NCBI RefSeq assembly: GCF_003865035.1
Contig: NZ_BHVZ01000014.1
Location: 62,001-126,000, forward strand
DNA from: Anaerotignum faecicola
GTDB lineage: Bacteria; Bacillota; Clostridia; Lachnospirales; Anaerotignaceae
DNA: 64,000 bases
Direction: 5' to 3'
The number at the start of each line of letters is the position of its first letter. The first letter of the stretch is position 1. Shown piece by piece: positions 33,974 through 43,075 of the stretch. The notes below the pieces were generated by a model that saw only the letters and a list, made by a program, of their open reading frames with translations, had not been told where the DNA came from and made no database searches. A program made the translations under genes and the position numbers.

Positions 33974-36367
33974 ATGGAAAAGACAGAAATCAAATTGGAA
34001 TATACGGAACAAACACCGCGCTTCGGCAAAATGCTCCTGCCGAAAAAGGAACCGAAAAAGCCGTTTCCATGGAAGACCCTGCTGCAGGGCGGCGGCTTCT
34101 GCCTGATGGGGCTGTTCTGGGGCAGGATTGAGCTGATGGGACTGCTGCGCCCGATGGGGCTTGCCTATCTTTCTGCCTTTTTCGGGGAGGGGTGGCTCTT
34201 TGGGGCGGTCTGGCTTGCGGTCGGACTGGGGGCATTTGCCCATGCACCGCTCAAGACTGGCGCAGGGCTTGCGGCGGCGCTCGCCATTCAGCTGACACTG
34301 GGGCGTTTTCTGGAACGGCAGGAAATGGGAAAGAAGGCCCTTCTCGGCACCCTTGCTTCGGTGCTGGCAGGTATCTTTTTTGCTGTCAGCCGACAGGGTC
34401 TGGGGTTCTATTTTGCCATTGCCGCTGTGGAGGGCGCGCTGACGCTTGGCATCAGTTATCTGGTGCAGAAGGGCGTGGTGCTTCTGCTGGAGCATGGGAA
34501 GGCTGTGATTCCCTCCAGAGAGGAAATGCTTTCGCTCCTGCTTCTGGCAGGGGGCGTTCTGGCAGGGCTTGCGTCCCTGCAAAACCGCCCGATCGGCGCA
34601 TTTCTGCTGCCGATGGCATCTGCGTTTTTTCTGCTTCTTGCCGCAAGGCAGGAGGGGATCGGCGGCGGTGCGGCTGCCGGTGTGTTTCTGGGGTTGCTGC
34701 TGCTGCTTTCCGGCGGTGCCAAGCTGCCTCTTTTCGCTGCCCTCGCTTTAGGGGGAATGTTGGCGGGCTGCATGAGAGATCTGGGCAGGTTGGCCTCTGC
34801 CCTTGCAATGCTGCTAGCCCCCTGCATTTTTCTGTTTTACATAGATATGACGTTGCTGAACCCGATTTGGATAGGAGGATTGATAAGCGGGGCGCTGCTG
34901 TTTTCCCTGTTCCCCAAGGCTTTGCTGGAAAAATACGGCGGTCTGCGGGAAACGGAAGGCCCCCAAGACAGGTATACAAAAATGAAGGAGCTGACGGAGG
35001 AGAAGCTTCTGGGCGTATCCGCGGCATTTGATGCTTTGGCGAAAACCTTTGTTCGGGAGGGGGAACGAAAGGACAGAGGCGAGATTGCAAGGCTGGTTGA
35101 TACCATTGCGGGAAAGGCTTGTCAGGACTGCGGTTTGGCGCATTTCTGCTGGGAGGAGGATTTATACAAAACCTATGGCATGACCTTTGCCGCACTTTCT
35201 CACTGCGACAGTCTGGGGCGGTTTCGGGCATCCGATTTGCCGCAGGAATTTGCGGACACCTGTCCAAGAGTGGACACCCTTGTGGACACCATAAATGAGG
35301 TGTATGGACTGTACAGAAGGGACTGCTTATGGACAAGCCGCCTGAGGGAGTGCCGCGAGCTGGTCGGACAACAGCTTCTGGCGGTGGGAGAAATTATGGA
35401 ATCCCTTTCGGGGCAGATGGAGCTGAACTGTATTTTTCTGGAAGGTGCAGAAAAGGAGCTGCGCCATGCGCTGAAAAAGCAGGGGCTTTCCCCGAAGGAG
35501 GTCATCATTACAGAGGAAAAGGCTCATCGGCGCAAGCAGGTGAGGGTGGTTTTGCCTGCCTGCGGCGGAAAGGGCAGCTGCAAGGATAAGGTTCTGCCGC
35601 TAGTCAGAAAAACGATGGGCTGCCCCATGGTTTTGCTGGAGGAGGGCACCTGCTCGGTGGATGCGAAGGGGAGGGAATGCAGCCTGCTGTTTCGGGAGGC
35701 ACCTGCCTTTTCCCTCACGACGGCGGCGGTTTATGCCCCTGCGGAGGAAGGAAGGCCGACAGGAGATGCGGCGGCATTTCTGGAAACGGAACGGGGCAAC
35801 GCCCTGCTTGCTCTTTCCGACGGCATGGGAACGGGAGAGCAGGCGGCGAAGGAAAGCCGCATTGCCATTGAGCTTCTGGAGCAATTCACGGAGGCAGGCT
35901 TTGACCGCGCGCTTGCGGTGCGGATGATCAATTCTGCGCTTCTGCTGCGCAGGGGAGAGGAGGCCTATGCGACCCTCGATATCTGCCATGTGAACCTTTT
36001 TGACGGGCATGCCGAATTCATCAAGCTGGGCGCGGTGGCATCGTTTATCTGGCGGAGAGACCGCATCATCTCTCTGCGTGCGGTGACGCTGCCTGCGGGC
36101 ATCCTCAAGCAGGTAGAGCCGGAGAAAAATGAAATGCGCCTCAAGGATGGGGACATGATTCTGATGGTGACGGACGGGATTACCGATGCCCTCGGCGGCG
36201 AGGAGCAGACGGGCGCATGGCTCAAGGCGAAGCTGACCGCCTTCCCGATGTCAAACCCGCAGGACGCGGCGGAATATATTTTGCAGGAGGCAAAAAAGGA
36301 GCGCAGGGACGGCAGACGGGACGATATGACCGTTCTTGCCGGACGATTCTGGCAGAAGCAGGTATAA
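33974..36367 (+). CDS. spoIIE: Stage II sporulation protein E phosphatase
   Basis: 797 residues in three parts: about ten membrane helices (residues 40-300), a central regulatory/FtsZ-interaction region with conserved cysteines (CQDCGLAHFCWEE near 375), and a C-terminal PP2C-type phosphatase (about 570-797) with LSDGMGTG, and VTDGITDALGG holding the metal-binding aspartates. It dephosphorylates SpoIIAA in the forespore to release sigma-F and acts at the polar septum. The ATG at 33974 is chosen behind GGAGGGA; an in-frame ATG at 33959 has no spacing for a ribosome site. The order spoIIE-tilS-hpt is as in Bacillus. Confidence 0.95.
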   Translation: MEKTEIKLEYTEQTPRFGKMLLPKKEPKKPFPWKTLLQGGGFCLMGLFWGRIELMGLLRPMGLAYLSAFFGEGWLFGAVWLAVGLGAFAHAPLKTGAGLAAALAIQLTLGRFLERQEMGKKALLGTLASVLAGIFFAVSRQGLGFYFAIAAVEGALTLGISYLVQKGVVLLLEHGKAVIPSREEMLSLLLLAGGVLAGLASLQNRPIGAFLLPMASAFFLLLAARQEGIGGGAAAGVFLGLLLLLSGGAKLPLFAALALGGMLAGCMRDLGRLASALAMLLAPCIFLFYIDMTLLNPIWIGGLISGALLFSLFPKALLEKYGGLRETEGPQDRYTKMKELTEEKLLGVSAAFDALAKTFVREGERKDRGEIARLVDTIAGKACQDCGLAHFCWEEDLYKTYGMTFAALSHCDSLGRFRASDLPQEFADTCPRVDTLVDTINEVYGLYRRDCLWTSRLRECRELVGQQLLAVGEIMESLSGQMELNCIFLEGAEKELRHALKKQGLSPKEVIITEEKAHRRKQVRVVLPACGGKGSCKDKVLPLVRKTMGCPMVLLEEGTCSVDAKGRECSLLFREAPAFSLTTAAVYAPAEEGRPTGDAAAFLETERGNALLALSDGMGTGEQAAKESRIAIELLEQFTEAGFDRALAVRMINSALLLRRGEEAYATLDICHVNLFDGHAEFIKLGAVASFIWRRDRIISLRAVTLPAGILKQVEPEKNEMRLKDGDMILMVTDGITDALGGEEQTGAWLKAKLTAFPMSNPQDAAEYILQEAKKERRDGRRDDMTVLAGRFWQKQV

Positions 36368-36466
36368 ATTGAGACTAAGTGGGGTTGTCTTTTTTTTCGC
36401 AATCGTGTAGAGTAATGGACAAGAGGAATTTTCGGGGAAAAAGAGGATTCCGAGAAGGAGACGAAC

Positions 36467-37825
36467 ATGCGGAAAAAGGTACGAAACACACTGCGACAAT
36501 TTCAGATGGTGCCGAAGGGCGCAAGGCTTGTGATTGGGCTTTCGGGTGGAGCGGATTCCGTTGCACTGCTCCACGTTCTGCATAGCCTGCAAAAGGAATT
36601 TGCATGGGATTCCCTCACCGCGGTACATATCCACCATGGTCTGCGCGGAGCAGCGGCAGACGAGGACGCTCGTTTTGCGGAAGGCTTCTGCGCCGATTTG
36701 GGGATTCCCTGTATCGTAAAGCACTATGATGTGCGTGCGGAGGCGAAGGCGCGTGGGCTTGGCGAGGAAGAAACGGGGCGGCTTCTGCGCTATGCCGCCT
36801 TTCGGCAGACGGCAGGCGAGGATGGCTTCATTGCCGTGGCGCACCACCGAAGGGATCAGGCGGAAACCGTTCTGATGCGGCTTTGCAGAGGGACAGGACT
36901 GAAGGGGCTTGCAGGCATGGCACCCGTCAGAGAGAATATCTGCCGCCCTCTGCTGTTCTGCGACCGAGAGGAAATCGAGGACTATTGCAGGGAAAACGGA
37001 CTGGGGTGGCGAGAGGATGCCACAAACCGAGAGGAAGCCTATACCCGAAATAAGCTGCGGCTGCGCGTTCTGCCGATTCTGGAGGAAATCAATCCGCAGG
37101 CGGTGGGGCATATTGCAAAAACGGCCTCTCTTTTGGCAGAGGAGGAGGATTTTCTGGAGCAGCAGACGGCACTTTTTTGGAAGGAGGTACAGCTGCCCTC
37201 CTTGCCTGAGGAGGTTTCTCTTTCCATAGAAGGGCTAAATGCGCTCCATCCTGCCATGCGGCGGCGCATCCTGCGGCAGGCGGTGGGGCAGTTTCAGAAA
37301 AAGGATATTTCCGCAAAGCAGCTTGCGGCGTTAGAGGATTTGCTTCGGAAGGAAAGCGGGAAACAGCTTGATTTTCCCGAAGGACTGCGCGCAGAAAACC
37401 GATACGGCACACTGGTGCTTTCCCGAAGGGCAGCAGATGCGCCAAGAGGGTTCTGCTATGCCCTGCCTATGGAGGAGGAAATCTTCATTCCCGAAGCAGG
37501 CATTGCCGTTCTGGTCTCTCTGGATGAAAAAAAAGTTGAAATTTCTGCCGAAACCTGTACGAATGTATTTGATTATGATAAAATAGGGCATACACTTTTC
37601 TGCCGCACGCGCAGGCAGGGGGATGTGATTCCCCTGCGAAAGGGCAGGAAAAAAATCAAGGAGCTGTTCATTGATGCAAAGATTCCCAGAGCCGAACGGG
37701 AGAGATATCCCTTATTTGTGGCAGGGGATACGGTGATTTGGGTACCGAGGCTGAAGGAAGCCTTTGGCGTGGATGAACAGACCGACCGAAAAGTATGGAT
37801 TCAAATACGGAGGATACAGGAATGA
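36467..37825 (+). CDS. tilS: tRNA(Ile)-lysidine synthase
   Basis: 452 residues. The P-loop SGGADS is at about residue 25-30 and the HHRRDQAETVLMRL element (usual HH-DDQ-ET) near 130 belongs to the N-type ATP pyrophosphatase core; the central and C-terminal domains bind the tRNA. It makes lysidine at C34 of the AUA-reading tRNA-Ile. In the HHRRDQ motif the second residue after HH is Arg instead of the more usual Asn/Asp. GAGAAGGAG precedes the ATG. The stop overlaps hpt by ATGA. Confidence 0.92.
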   Translation: MRKKVRNTLRQFQMVPKGARLVIGLSGGADSVALLHVLHSLQKEFAWDSLTAVHIHHGLRGAAADEDARFAEGFCADLGIPCIVKHYDVRAEAKARGLGEEETGRLLRYAAFRQTAGEDGFIAVAHHRRDQAETVLMRLCRGTGLKGLAGMAPVRENICRPLLFCDREEIEDYCRENGLGWREDATNREEAYTRNKLRLRVLPILEEINPQAVGHIAKTASLLAEEEDFLEQQTALFWKEVQLPSLPEEVSLSIEGLNALHPAMRRRILRQAVGQFQKKDISAKQLAALEDLLRKESGKQLDFPEGLRAENRYGTLVLSRRAADAPRGFCYALPMEEEIFIPEAGIAVLVSLDEKKVEISAETCTNVFDYDKIGHTLFCRTRRQGDVIPLRKGRKKIKELFIDAKIPRAERERYPLFVAGDTVIWVPRLKEAFGVDEQTDRKVWIQIRRIQE

Positions 37826-38349
37826 AAGAGAGAATCGAGGTATTGCTTTCTGCGGAACAGATTGACCGGAGAATGGCAGAGCTGGCAGATGAATTATATC
37901 AGGAGTTTGGAGATGAGCAGGTGGAGCTGGTTTGTGCGCTGAAGGGCGCAGTTGTGACCATCGTGGATCTGGCAAAGAAAATGAAGATGCCTGTTACCAT
38001 GAATTTCATGAGCGTTTCCAGCTACGGCAACAGCACGGAAAGCTCCGGCAATATCAATATCAAGATGGATCTGGATGCGGATATTACAGGCAAGAACGTG
38101 CTGATTGTAGAGGATATCATTGACACCGGCAGAACACTGAAAAAGCTGAAGGAGCTTCTTATCAGCAGAAACCCCAAAAAGCTGAAGCTGGTGACACTGC
38201 TGGATAAGCCTGACCGCCGCGTGGTGGATATCAAGGCGGACTATACAGGCTTTACGATTCCCGATGCCTTCGTGGTGGGGTATGGTCTGGATTATGCCCA
38301 GAAATATAGAAATCTGCCTTATGTAGGCGTACTGCATTTTGAGGAATAA
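37822..38349 (+). CDS. hpt: Hypoxanthine phosphoribosyltransferase
   Basis: 175 residues with the PRPP-binding motif VLIVEDIIDTGRTL near residue 95 and the usual type I fold; VCALKGAVV near 37 is the PPi loop. It salvages hypoxanthine and guanine to IMP and GMP. The ATG at 37822 overlaps the tilS stop; the longer frame from 37795 is within tilS. In many Firmicutes ftsH follows; here it does not. Confidence 0.95.
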   Translation: MKERIEVLLSAEQIDRRMAELADELYQEFGDEQVELVCALKGAVVTIVDLAKKMKMPVTMNFMSVSSYGNSTESSGNINIKMDLDADITGKNVLIVEDIIDTGRTLKKLKELLISRNPKKLKLVTLLDKPDRRVVDIKADYTGFTIPDAFVVGYGLDYAQKYRNLPYVGVLHFEE

Positions 38350-38353
38350 GTAA

Positions 38354-38396
38354 AAAAAGCCATTTTCTATCGAAACGGTGGAAAATGGCTTTTTCT
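38354..38396 (+). terminator. Terminator of the spoIIE-tilS-hpt region
   Basis: AAAAAGCCATTTTC pairs with GAAAATGGCTTTTT across a 13-base loop, followed by T-rich sequence. Confidence 0.85.
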
Positions 38397-38446
38397 TTTG
38401 GAGGGGGATATGATAAAATGAAAAAAAGCGAAAGGGGCTGGGGAAA

Positions 38447-38686
38447 ATGCTGACGATTTTCAACAGGAGAGAATTGCTGCTTACACAGAGCATGGAACGG
38501 CAGGCGGAGGTTCGCAATATTCTGGCTGCAAATGGGATTGCTTATACAGTGAGAACAACAAATCGACAGGGCGGTATCCAGAGAGCGAATATGTGGAGTG
38601 CAGGATTTAACCAGAGCTTTGCATGGGAGTATAAAATTTATGTGCATAAGAAGGATCTGGAATATGCACTGCATCTGATTCGATGA
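38447..38686 (+). CDS. Small conserved-looking protein, function unknown
   Basis: 79 residues, no signal or membrane segment. It has an alpha/beta character: a strand, a helix (MERQAEVRNILAANGI), then strands around YTVRTTNR and a final WEYKIYVHKKDLEYALHLI. The layout resembles DUF2007-like small proteins (a ferredoxin-like helix with a predicted signal-transducing label), but the match is by eye. AAAGGGG stands upstream of the ATG. It lies directly after the hpt terminator, with TATGAT at 38409 as a possible -10. Confidence 0.6.
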   Translation: MLTIFNRRELLLTQSMERQAEVRNILAANGIAYTVRTTNRQGGIQRANMWSAGFNQSFAWEYKIYVHKKDLEYALHLIR

Positions 38687-38736
38687 AGTGCGGAGAAAAA
38701 ATGTTGATTCGATTGGAAGTTGCAGACAAGTATAGG

Positions 38737-38767
38737 TGCGCCTGAAAGGAACAATAAATCGGGATTT
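38737..38767 (+). repeat. 31-bp direct repeat, copy A
   Basis: Starts TGCGCCTGAAAGGAACAA and ends in ATTT; 29 of 31 bases match copy B at 39038-39068. A 12-base part (AAATCGGGATTT) recurs at 40184-40195, before the methyltransferase gene. The 398-base gap 38687-39084 otherwise holds only small palindromes (GTGCTTCGCAC, TGGGCGCAGTCGCGCCCA, and TTGGAACCC/GGGTTCCAA at 38921-38948). Confidence 0.8.
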
Positions 38768-39037
38768 CAGAACCAATGGTTAGCAGTGCTTCGCACTGAT
38801 TGGGCGCAGTCGCGCCCAAATAGAATGGTTAGCCAACATTAGCGGTTCGCCAGTTTAGAGCTTTTACGGCAAAACAAAGCATTCCATCCTTACTTTTTAT
38901 GCTAAAAAGTAACAAAAACTTGGAACCCGTTTCGTAATGGGTTCCAAACCTCCGCAGACGAGGAAAGGGACACAAGGTTTCCCTTTCCAAACCCTTTCCC
39001 ACAGTGCCGGAAACGGCAGGAAGAAAGGCGGCGCAGA

Positions 39038-39068
39038 TGCGCCTGAAAGGAACAACAAATCGGAATTT
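39038..39068 (+). repeat. 31-bp direct repeat, copy B
   Basis: Second copy of the repeat at 38737; it ends 16 bases before the peptidase E start and includes the sequence immediately upstream of its ribosome site. Confidence 0.8.
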
Positions 39069-39084
39069 ATAAAGGAGAATATTG

Positions 39085-39687
39085 ATGAAATTATTTTTAT
39101 GTTCGCACTTTTCAAGTGTAGGAAGTCTGATAAAGGAAGAAATTGAAAATAAGAAAGTCGCATTTATTCCAACAGCTTCACTGCGTGAAGGCTACACCGG
39201 TTATGTCGGCTCGGCTCGAAAATTATTCAAAAAGTTGGGAGCGATCGTAACTGAAATTGATATTTCAACGGAGGCTTATTCAACGATACAGTCTGTTTTT
39301 GAAGAAGCAGATGTGATATATTTTACCGGCGGAAATTCTTTCTTTCTTATGGACCAGCTCCGTAAAACGGGAACTGATGGACTGCTGAAAAAGGAATTGG
39401 CAAATGGAAAATTGATGATCGGCGAGTCGGCAGGCGCAATTATATGCGCTCCAAGCATCCAATATATCGAGCAAATGGATGAAAAGCCGGAGGACTACTC
39501 ACAAGAAGATGATGCAGGGATTGATTTGATTGATTTCTATGTTCTTCCGCATTATCTTACAGCACCATTTAAGAAAGTTACCGAGAAAATAATGACTGAG
39601 TTCTCGGATTTGAATCTATGCCCAATTAACAACCGTCAGGGAATTGTAATTGATGGTGAAGATTCAAAGGTTATTTGCAAAGACTAA
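39085..39687 (+). CDS. Peptidase E-like (family S51) protein
   Basis: 200 residues of the class I glutamine-amidotransferase-like fold used by S51 peptidases: FTGGNSFFL near residue 77 and the nucleophile elbow GESAGA near 113, whose serine is the expected catalytic residue. S51 enzymes cleave Asp-X dipeptides; some relatives are cyanophycinases. The ATG at 39085 follows AAAGGAG. G+C is clearly lower than in tilS/hpt, and the gene follows a repeat, which suggests it was acquired. Confidence 0.8.
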   Translation: MKLFLCSHFSSVGSLIKEEIENKKVAFIPTASLREGYTGYVGSARKLFKKLGAIVTEIDISTEAYSTIQSVFEEADVIYFTGGNSFFLMDQLRKTGTDGLLKKELANGKLMIGESAGAIICAPSIQYIEQMDEKPEDYSQEDDAGIDLIDFYVLPHYLTAPFKKVTEKIMTEFSDLNLCPINNRQGIVIDGEDSKVICKD

Positions 39688-39719
39688 TTTGAAAATTCCA
39701 GTTTGTCGGAGTAATAGAT

Positions 39720-40163
39720 ATGAAAATCCGAGAAGTGAATGAGAATAAAAAGCAATTTATAGCATTATTGTTATTAGCTGATGAGCAGGAAAATATGATT
39801 GATCACTATCTTGAAAAAAGTACTATGTATGTACTTGAAGATGGTAATGTAAAAGCTGAATGTGTTGTTACCGATGAAGGTAATGGAATACTTGAAATCA
39901 AGAATATTGCAGTCGATCCGGAAAATCAGGGAAAGGGCTATGGCAAAGCACTAATTGATTTTCTTGCCAGTAAATATGCAGATGAATATTCTGTTTTGCA
40001 AGTTGGAACAGGTGACAGTCCATTGACGATACCATTTTATGAAAAATGTGGATTTGTCCGTTCTCACAAGATTCCCAATTTCTTTACTGACAATTATGAC
40101 CACCCAATTTATGAGGGCGGTGTACAGTTGATAGATATGATATATTTGCAAAGATGTTTATAA
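39720..40163 (+). CDS. GNAT family N-acetyltransferase
   Basis: 147 residues. The acetyl-CoA-binding pattern V(D)PENQGKGYGKALID (R/Q-x-x-G-x-G/A) near residue 78 and the preceding IKNIAVD strand are the GNAT motif A; motif B follows with FYEKCGF. The acceptor is unknown. Low G+C, like its neighbours, from which it is separated by 32 and 52 bases; the three genes may form an operon. Confidence 0.85.
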   Translation: MKIREVNENKKQFIALLLLADEQENMIDHYLEKSTMYVLEDGNVKAECVVTDEGNGILEIKNIAVDPENQGKGYGKALIDFLASKYADEYSVLQVGTGDSPLTIPFYEKCGFVRSHKIPNFFTDNYDHPIYEGGVQLIDMIYLQRCL

Positions 40164-40215
40164 CTTCCAGTTTTTGAAACTGAAAAATCGGGATTTAAAG
40201 AGGAGGAATAATGCA

Positions 40216-40827
40216 ATGAACTTCTTTGAAAATACTCGTAAGCCACAAGGCTTCGGCGGAAAATTGATGACGAAGATGATGAACATCGGTCACGCCAAGT
40301 TATCACAATGGGGATTCTCAAATATCTCAGTGAATCCGGACGCTGCGGTACTGGATGTTGGTTGCGGAGGCGGTGCAAATATTGTAGCCTGGTTGGGCAA
40401 ATGCGGAAATGGACATGTGGCAGGAATGGATTATTCGGAGGTCAGTGTGGCAGAATCTCAAAAACTGAACGCCGCCGCCATTAAACAAGGGAAATGTTGC
40501 GTGGTTCAAGGTGATGCATTTGCTATCCCTTTTCCTGATGCGGTTTTTGATTATGTTTCTGCTTTTGAGACAGTTTACTTCTGGCCGGGATTGGAAAAAT
40601 GTTTTTTTGAGGTAAATCGAGTTCTGAAAAACGGAGGGACATTCCTGATTTGTAACGAATCTGACGGAACGAATGCCGCAGATGAAAAATGGACAAAGTT
40701 GATTGATGGTATGAAGATTTACACCTCTGATCAACTCATTGCTGCTTTGAAAGAAGCAGGTTTTACAGAGATAAAAACGTATTCAAATACAAAAAATCAT
40801 TGGATAAGTATTGTTGCAACGAAATAG
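40216..40827 (+). CDS. Class I SAM-dependent methyltransferase
   Basis: 203 residues with the SAM-binding motif I VLDVGCGGGANI near residue 44, then GMDYSEVSV (motif II region), GDAFAIPFPDAVFD and a downstream FETVYFWPGLEK stretch, typical of the UbiE/Methyltransf_11 group. The substrate is unknown. GAGGAGG lies upstream of the ATG at 40216; the longer frame to 40174 is not supported. Third gene of the low-GC cluster. Confidence 0.88.
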   Translation: MNFFENTRKPQGFGGKLMTKMMNIGHAKLSQWGFSNISVNPDAAVLDVGCGGGANIVAWLGKCGNGHVAGMDYSEVSVAESQKLNAAAIKQGKCCVVQGDAFAIPFPDAVFDYVSAFETVYFWPGLEKCFFEVNRVLKNGGTFLICNESDGTNAADEKWTKLIDGMKIYTSDQLIAALKEAGFTEIKTYSNTKNHWISIVATK

Positions 40828-40855
40828 CAAACGTCCTATTTGCGGAGGTGGTTTT

Positions 40856-41251
40856 ATGAAGAAGAAAATGGTGATTGGGATTATTGTGGCAGTGGTGCTT
40901 TGCGGCGGTTATTTTATCGGTTCGGGGTTTTTGAGAAACGGTTCTGTCTATATGGATGGATATTCCGTTTCGGGGGACGGCAGAGAAATCACGCTGGATA
41001 TTGACGTTGCGGCATCAAGGGGGTATATCAGAAAAATGGAGATATCCCAACAGATGGGTGGAAAGCTTTATATTGACTGCTATTCTGCCTTTGGGGGCAT
41101 CAATGGCAGGATTGGGGCGAAAAACAGCTTTACCCTGCCGCTAGACGAGGATACGACAATGATTGGGATTTATCGAAATAAAAACGCTTATCAGGAAGTT
41201 CTGCATAAGGACGAGGATGGTATCTGGCGGCGGACGCAGGCAAACGGATAA
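40856..41251 (+). CDS. Exported or membrane-anchored protein, function unknown
   Basis: 131 residues. The N-terminus MKKKMVIGIIVAVVLCGGYFIG is a membrane anchor or uncleaved signal; the remainder is soluble, beta-rich and without known motifs (YSVSGDGREITL, KNSFTLPLDED). GGAGG precedes the ATG at 40856. G+C is back to the level of the surrounding chromosome, so the boundary of the low-GC island is just before this gene. A family could not be named. Confidence 0.65.
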   Translation: MKKKMVIGIIVAVVLCGGYFIGSGFLRNGSVYMDGYSVSGDGREITLDIDVAASRGYIRKMEISQQMGGKLYIDCYSAFGGINGRIGAKNSFTLPLDEDTTMIGIYRNKNAYQEVLHKDEDGIWRRTQANG

Positions 41252-41294
41252 AAATAATTTATGAAAAAACAAAAGAGAAGGGAGCGGATGCAAC

Positions 41295-42092
41295 ATGAAA
41301 ATCGCACTTTGCCAGATGGCAAACGCAGGAAAGCCTGCTGCGAACCTAGAAAAAAGCATACGGGCAATCAAGGAGGCAGCAGAAAATGGGGCGGATTTGA
41401 TTCTGTTTCCAGAAGTGCAGCTGACGGAATTTTTTCCGCAGTACCCCGGACAGGATGTGACGCAATATCGGATTTCGCTTGATTCTGAGGTTGTGACGGC
41501 ATTTTGCAGGGCGGCGCAGGAAAACGGGATTCTGGTTGTGCCGAATATTTTGCTTTACGAAAACGGGAAGACATACGATGCCAGTCTGCTGATTCAGAAG
41601 GGCGGCACGATTGCGGGCGTGCAGAAGATGGTGCATATTGCGCAGGCGGAGCAGTTTTATGAGCAGGATTACTATACACCCTCCGATGACGGGTTTCATG
41701 TATTCGATACGGAATATGGGAAAATCGGGATTGTGGTCTGCTTCGACCGGCATTACCCCGAAAGCATCCGCACGGAAAGTCTGATGGGGGCGGAGCTGAT
41801 TCTGATTCCGACGGTGAATACGAAAACAGAGCCTTCCGAAATGTTTGAATGGGAGCTGCGTGTACAGGCATTCCATAACAGTACGGCAGTTGCGATGTGC
41901 AACCGCGTCGGCAAGGAGGGCGAGATGGACTTCTCGGGGGAATCTATTGTAGTAGATGCCAACGGCGATGTGATTGCCAAGGCGGATGATACGGAGGGGA
42001 TTCTTTATGCAGAGGTGGATTTGGCAAAATCGAGTGAAATCAGAAGCCGCAGAACGTATACGGGGCTGAGACGGACGGAATTGTATAAATGA
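41295..42092 (+). CDS. Carbon-nitrogen hydrolase (nitrilase superfamily)
   Basis: 265 residues with the full Glu-Lys-Cys triad: FPEVQLTE near residue 39, GVQKMVHIAQ near 110 and VVCFDRHYPES near 147. The set resembles N-carbamoylputrescine amidase/beta-ureidopropionase-like enzymes; the precise amide substrate cannot be assigned. The ribosome site GGGAGCGG precedes the ATG. It lies 43 bases after the preceding gene and ends at a strong bidirectional terminator. Confidence 0.85.
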   Translation: MKIALCQMANAGKPAANLEKSIRAIKEAAENGADLILFPEVQLTEFFPQYPGQDVTQYRISLDSEVVTAFCRAAQENGILVVPNILLYENGKTYDASLLIQKGGTIAGVQKMVHIAQAEQFYEQDYYTPSDDGFHVFDTEYGKIGIVVCFDRHYPESIRTESLMGAELILIPTVNTKTEPSEMFEWELRVQAFHNSTAVAMCNRVGKEGEMDFSGESIVVDANGDVIAKADDTEGILYAEVDLAKSSEIRSRRTYTGLRRTELYK

Positions 42093-42136
42093 AAACGCAA
42101 GAAGGCTATCCCGAAAGGATAGCCTTCTTGCGTTTT
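42092..42136. terminator. Bidirectional terminator between nitrilase and rsiV-like genes
   Basis: AAAACGCAAGAAGGCTATCC and its near-perfect complement form a 19-20 bp stem with a CGAA loop, between convergent genes. Confidence 0.9.
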
Positions 42137-42148
42137 GCTATTTTTGTG

Positions 42149-43075
42149 TTAGTCGATTACAAATTCCTGAATGCCCATATATCCGGGGGCGATGGAATAT
42201 TCGGGGAAGGAGATGACAACCTTGCCCTCTGCGTTCAGATAGAAGGAGGTATTTGCGTCAACGGTTTCAAACTTCCCAAGGGAATCGGTTTCATCTGTGC
42301 TGTCACCATAGCCGAAGAAGGAAGCGTTTGCATCTGCCGCCATGCGTTCTTCAATCTGAGATACGATGCTCTTATTGCAGATGGCAGCATAATCATCGCC
42401 AAGCACGTCTTGCAGGGTCAGCTCCTTATCATTCTTCAAATCAATGTTGTAGTAGGTATGCTCCTCATCCGCGGAAACCCAGCTCTTTGCGGTTGTTACG
42501 CCCAGAGAGAGAACATCATTGCTGAGATATTTTACATCGTAATCGATATACAAATCCATGGTGCGATCTGCCCATTCTTCCTTTGTGCCGCCTGTTTGGA
42601 AGAAGGATTCCTTATATTCTGCCATTTCCTTTTCTGCCTGCGCTTCATAATCGGCGGTCAGCTGCTGGATGCGTGCATTTACCTTTGCGGGCAGCTCCTT
42701 ACCATCGGGGCCCTTCACAACGGGGACGTTTACATTCAGCTCCACATCGCCCTCTGTGCCTTCAAAGGAACGGAAGGTCAGCACCTGCGCCAGCTGCCCC
42801 ACAACGGGAACCTTGCTCATGTTTTCCGCAAAAACGGGGCTTGCGTTCAGCCCGATGGTGCCTGCGACCAGAACGGCTGCTGCCGCCGCAACACAGCCTC
42901 TCCAGACGGGGCGATAGGATTTCTTTGCTTCGGATGCTTTCTTATTTTCATTGCTTTCGTATTTCATTTTCAGTTCCTCCTTATTTTTGGATGCAATCGT
43001 CTGCATGACCGTTTCATTTAAATTTTTAGGAATTTCGATGGATTCGTAGGTTTTTTTGCCATTTTCGGGATTCAT
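42149..43075 (-). CDS. RsiV-type anti-sigma factor (DUF3298)
   Basis: 308 residues: a cytosolic N-terminal sigma-binding part (about 1-55), one membrane helix (about 60-80, ending NASPVFAEN), and an extracytoplasmic DUF3298-type domain with the Y-x-YINIDLKNDKELTLQDVL region. In Bacillus RsiV binds lysozyme directly and is then cleaved to free SigV. The start overlaps the stop of the ECF sigma gene by 4 bases, as expected for a co-expressed pair. Confidence 0.85.
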   Translation of the reverse strand: MNPENGKKTYESIEIPKNLNETVMQTIASKNKEELKMKYESNENKKASEAKKSYRPVWRGCVAAAAAVLVAGTIGLNASPVFAENMSKVPVVGQLAQVLTFRSFEGTEGDVELNVNVPVVKGPDGKELPAKVNARIQQLTADYEAQAEKEMAEYKESFFQTGGTKEEWADRTMDLYIDYDVKYLSNDVLSLGVTTAKSWVSADEEHTYYNIDLKNDKELTLQDVLGDDYAAICNKSIVSQIEERMAADANASFFGYGDSTDETDSLGKFETVDANTSFYLNAEGKVVISFPEYSIAPGYMGIQEFVID

